A DNA stretch of 64,000 nucleotides. Origin: Holophagales bacterium (GTDB lineage: Bacteria; Acidobacteriota; Thermoanaerobaculia; UBA5066). The notes beneath the pieces were generated by a model, which was given only the letters and a program-made list of their open reading frames with translations, was not told the origin of the DNA and made no database searches. Position numbers and translations under genes: made by a program. How positions within the stretch are numbered: position 1 is the stretch's first letter; each line of letters begins with the position of its first letter. The stretch is from positions 62,001-126,000 of the forward strand of contig JADKBZ010000016.1 in the NCBI GenBank assembly GCA_016714815.1, written 5' to 3'. Shown piece by piece: positions 59,664-64,000 of this stretch.

Positions 59664-60626
59664 CTACCGGATCGGCCCGGCCTTCTTCTTTTCCGGCGCC
59701 GCGGGGCGGGGCTTCGGAGGTGCCGGCCTCGCCTTGCTCCCGGCCTTGTCGCGGCGCTTGCGGAGGTCGGCGAGGAGCTCCTCGAAATCCTTCGGCGGCG
59801 GGGTCGTCACCGACACCTTTCCGCCGTCGGGCTTCTCCCATCCGAGGTGCCCGGCGTGGAGCGCCTGCCGCTTGAACGGGATCGGGAACGGCGGCTTCTT
59901 CGCGTCGCGGTAGACCTGGTCGCCGACGAGCGGGTGGCCGGCGTGAGAGAAGTGGATCCGGATCTGGTGGGTCCGCCCGGTCCGGAGCCGCGCCTCGACG
60001 AGCGTCGCGATCCCGAACCTCTCGACGACCTTCCAGTCGGTGATCGCCTTGATCCCCGCCTCGCCCTCCCGGGCCACGCGCTTGCGCCGCTCGCCTTCTT
60101 CGAGGATCGGCCAGTCGAACGTCCCCTTCTCCCCTTCGAGGTTCCCCTCGACGACGGCCACGTAGCGGCGGTCCACGGTGTGCGCGCGCAGCTGCGCCTG
60201 CAGGCTCACCAGCCCCTTGCGGGTCCGGGCGAAGACGAGGGCGCCGGACGTCTCCTTGTCGAGGCGGTGGACGATCCCGACGTACGCCCGCCCCTTGCTC
60301 GCCTTCGCCGCCCAGGTCGAGACGCGGGAGAGGAGCGAATCCTTCTCCTTCGCCTCGGTCGGGTGGGTCAGGAGCCCCGCGGGCTTCACGACGGCCACCG
60401 AGTCGTCGTCCTGGAAGAGGATCGTCAGCGACGTGTCGACCTTTCGCCGGATCTTCCGGTTCGGGTCGAAGTAGACGGCGGCCGTCAGCGGCACGAGCGC
60501 GCCGGGATCGTCGACGACGGCGCCGCTCACCGTCACCTGTCCCTCGATCACCGCGCGCTTCAGGCGCGAGGCGGTCTCGGCGGGGTAGAGGGCCGCGAGG
60601 CGGCGGACGATCCGGATCGTTTCCAT
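59664..60626 (-). CDS. rluD: RluA-family pseudouridine synthase
   Basis: 320 aa. An N-terminal S4 domain (SRLKRAVIEGQVTVSG) is followed by the synthase core with catalytic Asp in VHRLDKETSGALV and the RTGRTHQIRIH motif. It modifies uridines in large-subunit rRNA; RluD, RluC or another target cannot be told apart from sequence alone. The C-terminus is Lys/Pro-rich. ATG 60626 (METIRIVRR) was chosen because the longer frame would overlap the promoter of the next gene. Divergent from the aminopeptidase gene. Confidence 0.9.
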   Translation of the reverse strand: METIRIVRRLAALYPAETASRLKRAVIEGQVTVSGAVVDDPGALVPLTAAVYFDPNRKIRRKVDTSLTILFQDDDSVAVVKPAGLLTHPTEAKEKDSLLSRVSTWAAKASKGRAYVGIVHRLDKETSGALVFARTRKGLVSLQAQLRAHTVDRRYVAVVEGNLEGEKGTFDWPILEEGERRKRVAREGEAGIKAITDWKVVERFGIATLVEARLRTGRTHQIRIHFSHAGHPLVGDQVYRDAKKPPFPIPFKRQALHAGHLGWEKPDGGKVSVTTPPPKDFEELLADLRKRRDKAGSKARPAPPKPRPAAPEKKKAGPIR

Positions 60627-60677
60627 CGGGGGAATCGTCTCACGGGGCGGACGCGGCGCCTGGCGGCCGGGCGAAGG

Positions 60678-60683
60678 TAGACT
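60678..60683 (+). promoter_or_regulatory. Possible -10 element (TAGACT) of the aminopeptidase P gene
   Basis: TAGACT ends seven bases before ATG 60691, and the intervening TTCCGGC has no ribosome site. Spacing matches the TetR gene at 12096. Confidence 0.28.
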
Positions 60684-60690
60684 TTCCGGC

Positions 60691-62049
60691 ATGGCGAACG
60701 CTTCCACCGACCTCTTCGCCCGCCGCCGCGAGCGCTTCTTCGACCGCGTGAAGGAAGGGGTGGCGATCCTCTTCGCCACGCCCGAGCAGCACCTGAGCTG
60801 GGACGGGGAGTACCGCTACCGGCCCGACCCTGATCTCTTCTACCTCACCGGTTTCGGCGAGCCGGAGACGGTCGCGGTCCTCGACGCCGGGGCTCGGGCG
60901 TTCTTCCTCTTCGTGCGGCCGAGGGACCGCGAGCGGGAGACGTGGACCGGGCGCCGGGCCGGGACGAAGGGAGCGGTGAAGGTCCACGGGGCGGACGCGG
61001 CGTGGGACGTGGCCGAGCTGGAGAAGAAGCTCCCCGAGCTGATCCGCGGCTCGTCGAGCCTCCACTACGCCTTTGGCATCGACGAGAAGCGCGACCTCCT
61101 CGTCGCGTCGATCCTCGGCCGCTTCCGGCGAGAGGCGCGCAACCCGCAGCGGGGGCCGGTCGCCGTGAACGACGTGACGGACGTGATCCACGAGCTGCGC
61201 CTGCGCAAGGAGCCGGAGGAGATCGCCCTGATGGAGCGGGCCGCGGCGATCGCGGCGGCGGCGCACGACGAGGCGCGGGCGATCGCGCGGCCGGGGCGGA
61301 TGGAGTACGAGGTGGAGGCGGCGATCGGGGCGCACTTCCGGAGGGAAGGGGCGTCGGGGCCGTCGTACGAGACGATCGTCGCCTCCGGCCCGAACGCGAC
61401 GACGCTCCACTACGTCGAGAACGACCGGAAGATCGAGGAGGGCGACCTCGTCCTCGTCGACGCCGGTTGCGAGGTCGACGGGTACGCGTCCGACATCACG
61501 CGGACGTTCCCTGCCTCGGGGCGCTTCGCTCCGGAGCAGGAGGCGATCTACCGCGTCGTCCTCGCGGCCCAGCACGCGGCCATCGCGAAGGTGAGGCCGG
61601 GCGGGCCGTTCCAGGACGTCCACGACGCGGCGGTGGAGGTGCTCGTCGACGGCCTCCTCGAGCTGGGACTCCTCTCGGGGAAGCGGAAGAAGGTGATCGA
61701 GAAGGGGATCTTCACCCGCTTCTACATGCACCGGACGTCGCACTGGCTCGGGATGGACGTCCACGACCGGGGCCGCTACCACGACGCGAAGGGGGAGTGG
61801 CGGCTGCTGGAGCCTGGGATGGTGCTGACGGTGGAGCCGGGGCTCTACATCCGCCCCGACGAGAAGAAGGTGCCGTCGGCGTTCCTCGGGATCGGCGTGA
61901 GGATCGAGGACGACGTCCTCGTCACGGCGGAAGGGCACCGGGTCCTGACGTCGGCCGCGCCGAAGTCGGTCGAGGCGATGTGCGCGCACGGGGAGAAGCG
62001 GGCGGTGCGGCCGGCGAAGGCGGCTCCAAAGGCGGCCCGGCCCAGGTAA
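60691..62049 (+). CDS. pepP: Xaa-Pro aminopeptidase (M24B)
   Basis: 452 aa, the E. coli PepP length. N-domain with PDPDLFYLTGFGEPE, then the pita-bread domain with metal ligands in VLVDAGCEVDGYASDITRTF, HRTSHWLGMDVHD, VLTVEPGLYI and GIGVRIEDDVLVT. Removes N-terminal residues ahead of proline. Basic tail (PAKAAPKAARPR). Converges on the TetR gene 25 bp away. Confidence 0.93.
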   Translation: MANASTDLFARRRERFFDRVKEGVAILFATPEQHLSWDGEYRYRPDPDLFYLTGFGEPETVAVLDAGARAFFLFVRPRDRERETWTGRRAGTKGAVKVHGADAAWDVAELEKKLPELIRGSSSLHYAFGIDEKRDLLVASILGRFRREARNPQRGPVAVNDVTDVIHELRLRKEPEEIALMERAAAIAAAAHDEARAIARPGRMEYEVEAAIGAHFRREGASGPSYETIVASGPNATTLHYVENDRKIEEGDLVLVDAGCEVDGYASDITRTFPASGRFAPEQEAIYRVVLAAQHAAIAKVRPGGPFQDVHDAAVEVLVDGLLELGLLSGKRKKVIEKGIFTRFYMHRTSHWLGMDVHDRGRYHDAKGEWRLLEPGMVLTVEPGLYIRPDEKKVPSAFLGIGVRIEDDVLVTAEGHRVLTSAAPKSVEAMCAHGEKRAVRPAKAAPKAARPR

Positions 62050-62074
62050 TCGGGGGCTCTTTCGGAGGGCCGGC

Positions 62075-62674
62075 CTACTCCAGCGAGAAGCCGCGGTCGA
62101 GGCAGTCGAGGGCCTCGTCGCCGAGCCGGGCGAGGTCCGCCTTGCCGTCGATGCTGAACCAGTGCCGCATCGTGGCGCGGATGACGCCGATCGCCGCGCC
62201 CGCGAAGACCCGGGCCCGAAGCTCCGAGGCGTGGCCGGGGCCGGTTCGTTCCCGGAAGGCGCGCGCCATCGCGGCCTCCCAGTCCCGGTCGATCTCGCGC
62301 TCGCGGGCGAGGAGGTCGGGGGAGGTCTGGATCAGCTTCTGCTGGGCGACGAGCTGGGCGCGGTTCGCCATGTACTCGCGGGCGAAGACGGCCGAGGTGC
62401 GGCGCAGGGTCGCCAGCGGCCGCTCGTCCGGCGGGGCGTTCATGAGGAAGGCGACGAAGCGGTCGAGGCGTTCGTGCCGGTGCGGAAAGACGAGGGCTTC
62501 CTTGTTCGGGAAGTAGCGGAAGAACGTCCGCCGGCTGATGCCGACCTCCTCGCAGATCTCGTCGATCGTGGTGGCCTCGAACCCCTTCCGGTGAAAGAGC
62601 CGGTTGCCGATCTCGAGCAGAGCCCGCCGGGTGGCCTCCTTCTTCTTTTCACGAAGGGGCCTTGGCGTTTTCAC
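62075..62674 (-). CDS. TetR family regulator beside pfaD
   Basis: 199 aa. HTH: ALLEIGNRLFHRKGFEATTIDEICEEVGISRRTFFRYFPNK. The start at GTG 62674 was chosen because the -10-like TATATC (62683-62688) ends eight bases upstream and GTG begins a basic TetR N-arm (KTPRPLREKKKEATR). The C-terminal domain is helical. Divergent from pfaD, with a shared 69 bp control region that holds a 14 bp near-palindrome; it probably represses both. Regulating fatty acid synthesis is inferred from the neighbour. Confidence 0.9.
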   Translation of the reverse strand: MKTPRPLREKKKEATRRALLEIGNRLFHRKGFEATTIDEICEEVGISRRTFFRYFPNKEALVFPHRHERLDRFVAFLMNAPPDERPLATLRRTSAVFAREYMANRAQLVAQQKLIQTSPDLLAREREIDRDWEAAMARAFRERTGPGHASELRARVFAGAAIGVIRATMRHWFSIDGKADLARLGDEALDCLDRGFSLE

Positions 62675-62682
62675 ATGCGAAG

Positions 62683-62713
62683 GATATAACTGCGCCCAAG
62701 TGAAATATGTCAC
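62683..62713 (-). promoter_or_regulatory. Candidate promoter of the TetR gene at 62674
   Basis: Minus-strand GTGACA (62708-62713, five of six) and TATATC (62683-62688, four of six), 19 bp apart. The -35 box lies inside the near-palindromic operator, so a bound regulator would block it. Confidence 0.4.
62700..62713. promoter_or_regulatory. Near-palindromic TetR operator candidate
   Basis: GTGAAATATGTCAC is a 14 bp dyad, GTGA(A)AT/AT(G)TCAC, with a single mismatched pair. It sits in an A+T-rich island between the divergent tetR and pfaD genes. Confidence 0.5.
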
Positions 62714-62743
62714 TCGGTGCCATTTTCTGAGGACCTCCGCAAC

Positions 62744-64000
62744 ATGAGCTCGACTTCCCTCTCGACCCGCTGGCGCTCGGACGGGCGCCCGCCCGCCTTC
62801 ACGCCGGCCGAGATCGGGAGCGCCCTCGAGGAGGTCCGCTCGACGGCCCACGTCGTCCGCGAGGAGGGGGGCCGGATCGGCCTCGGCCTCGGGGGTGAGC
62901 TGGGGCCGCCGGCCGCGGACGCCGCGGGCACCTTCGCCCACCTGGCGTCGCTGCCGCCTCTCTACCCGGAGTGGCTCGGGGACAGGACCTTCTGCGAGAC
63001 GCACGGCACCCGCTTTCCCTACGTCACCGGCTCGATGGCGAACGGGATCGCCTCGGTGCGGCTCGTCTCCGAGATCGCCCGCACGGGCGGACTCGGCTTC
63101 TTCGGGGCGGCGGGCCTCTCGCCGGCGCGCGTCGAGGGGGCCCTGGACGAGCTGCGGCGGGAGCTGGGCGATGCGGGCCTTCCCTGGGGCGCGAACCTGA
63201 TCCACAGCCCGAACGAGCCCGAGCTCGAGGAGGCCGTGACGGATCTCTACCTGCGCCGGGGCGTGACGCGGGTGGAGGCGTCGGCCTACATGGCGCTCAC
63301 TCCGGCGGTCGTCCGATACGCGGCGACGGGTCTCACGACGGACCCCACGGGGCGGGTTCGAAGGAGGAACCATCTCTTCGCGAAGATCTCGCGCGAGGAA
63401 GTGGCGATCCGGTTCCTCGAGCCTGCGCCGGCGGAGATCCTCCGGACGCTGGTGGAGAGGGGGCGGCTGACGGCTGCCGAGGCGCGGCTCGCCGAAACGC
63501 TGCCGCTCGCCGAGGACGTCACGGCAGAAGCCGACTCCGGCGGCCACACCGACAACCGGCCGCTGACCGCTCTCCTTCCGGCGATCCTCGGCCTGCGCGA
63601 CCGGGTCGCCGCGGAACGCGGCTACGGGCAGGCGGTCCGCGTCGGGGCCGGCGGCGGACTCGGAACGCCCTCGTCGGTCGCGGCGGCGTTCGCCCTCGGC
63701 GCCTCCTACGTCGTCACCGGCTCGGTGAACCAGGCCTGCGTCGAGAGCGGCCTCCACGAGAGCGGCCGCGCGCTGCTGGCGGAAGCCGGGATCGCCGACG
63801 TGATCATGGCGCCCGCGGCCGACATGTTCGAGCTCGGCGTCACGGTGCAGGTGCTGCGCCGGGGGACGATGTTCGCCGTCCGCGCGAAGAAGCTCTACGA
63901 GCTCTACCGCTCCTGGCCGTCGCTCGAGAGCATCCCGGCCGCCGAGAGGGAGAAGGTCGAGACGCAGCTCCTCCGGGCGACCTTCGCGGAGGCGTGGGAG
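62744..64000 (+). CDS. pfaD: PfaD-like enoyl reductase of polyunsaturated fatty acid/polyketide synthesis (right end cut)
   Basis: At least 419 codons, open to the window edge. FMN-dependent nitronate-monooxygenase-like barrel of the PfaD group: YVTGSMANGIASV, GFFGAAGLSP, GANLIHSPNEPE, ADSGGHTDNRP, RVGAGGGLGTP, VTGSVNQACVESG and MAPAADMFELGVTVQVLRRGTMFAVRAKKLYELY. PfaD acts in trans as the enoyl reductase of PUFA synthases. ATG 62744 has GAGGA upstream. The remaining PUFA synthase genes may lie beyond the right edge. Confidence 0.92.
   Translation, partial: MSSTSLSTRWRSDGRPPAFTPAEIGSALEEVRSTAHVVREEGGRIGLGLGGELGPPAADAAGTFAHLASLPPLYPEWLGDRTFCETHGTRFPYVTGSMANGIASVRLVSEIARTGGLGFFGAAGLSPARVEGALDELRRELGDAGLPWGANLIHSPNEPELEEAVTDLYLRRGVTRVEASAYMALTPAVVRYAATGLTTDPTGRVRRRNHLFAKISREEVAIRFLEPAPAEILRTLVERGRLTAAEARLAETLPLAEDVTAEADSGGHTDNRPLTALLPAILGLRDRVAAERGYGQAVRVGAGGGLGTPSSVAAAFALGASYVVTGSVNQACVESGLHESGRALLAEAGIADVIMAPAADMFELGVTVQVLRRGTMFAVRAKKLYELYRSWPSLESIPAAEREKVETQLLRATFAEAWE

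Overview
The window is about 70% G+C, densely packed, and reads as a chromosomal segment of a Gram-negative, outer-membrane bacterium. Indications are a TonB-dependent receptor, an OmpA-like lipoprotein and TauE, M16 and YfhO families. A VWFA protein of the type common in Acidobacteriota, a BNR/sortilin-like repeat protein and one-piece Ser/Thr kinases with periplasmic repeat domains suggest Acidobacteriota. That assignment is inference from gene content, not from a marker gene. I see no rRNA, tRNA or CRISPR array.

Layout. 1-7.2 kb: Ser/Thr kinase (left end probably cut), secreted beta-lactamase-fold hydrolase, TauE/SafE exporter, small membrane protein, sensor histidine kinase. 7.2-12 kb (minus strand): PLP decarboxylase, then an M16 peptidase pair (one catalytic, one lacking the zinc motif). 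12-35.4 kb (plus strand): a TetR regulator, a TonB receptor behind the best sigma70-like promoter in the window, then a tightly packed run of about 15 genes. That run holds two alpha/beta hydrolases, a DUF885 protein, a prolyl-oligopeptidase-like protein with a damaged triad, two transporters, an M19 dipeptidase, a leucine-dehydrogenase-like enzyme, a reductive-dehalogenase-like corrinoid/Fe-S protein, two M3 oligopeptidases flanking an iodotyrosine-deiodinase-like flavoprotein, an amidohydrolase and an M28 peptidase. 35.5-42.9 kb (mostly minus): erythromycin-esterase-like protein, ribbon-helix-helix protein, SPFH membrane protein, secreted protein (plus), BNR protein, proC. 43-47.9 kb: a second, paralogous kinase and sucCD ending in a strong terminator. 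47.9-50.4 kb: two tandem group II intron copies just behind that terminator. 50.5-56.2 kb (minus): secreted protein, YfhO-type membrane protein, and an ABC/ECF-sigma/anti-sigma operon. 56.3-64 kb: ndk, TatT-like repeat protein, VWFA protein, OmpA lipoprotein, RluA-type pseudouridine synthase, aminopeptidase P, TetR, and a pfaD gene cut by the right edge.

The most interesting block is 15.4-35.4 kb. It looks like an import-and-digest operon for peptides. It carries two unrelated dehalogenase families, one of which keeps the residues iodotyrosine deiodinase uses to grip a halotyrosine. My working hypothesis is a pathway that takes up halogenated tyrosine-containing peptides, cleaves them, removes the halogen and deaminates the amino acid. 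This is inference from context and motifs.

Three genes (second M3 peptidase, BNR protein, intron reverse transcriptase) are each broken by a single-base slip at a G/C run, so base-calling errors must be excluded before calling them pseudogenes. Several genes have a -10-like hexamer 6-10 nt before the start codon and no obvious Shine-Dalgarno, suggesting leaderless transcripts.
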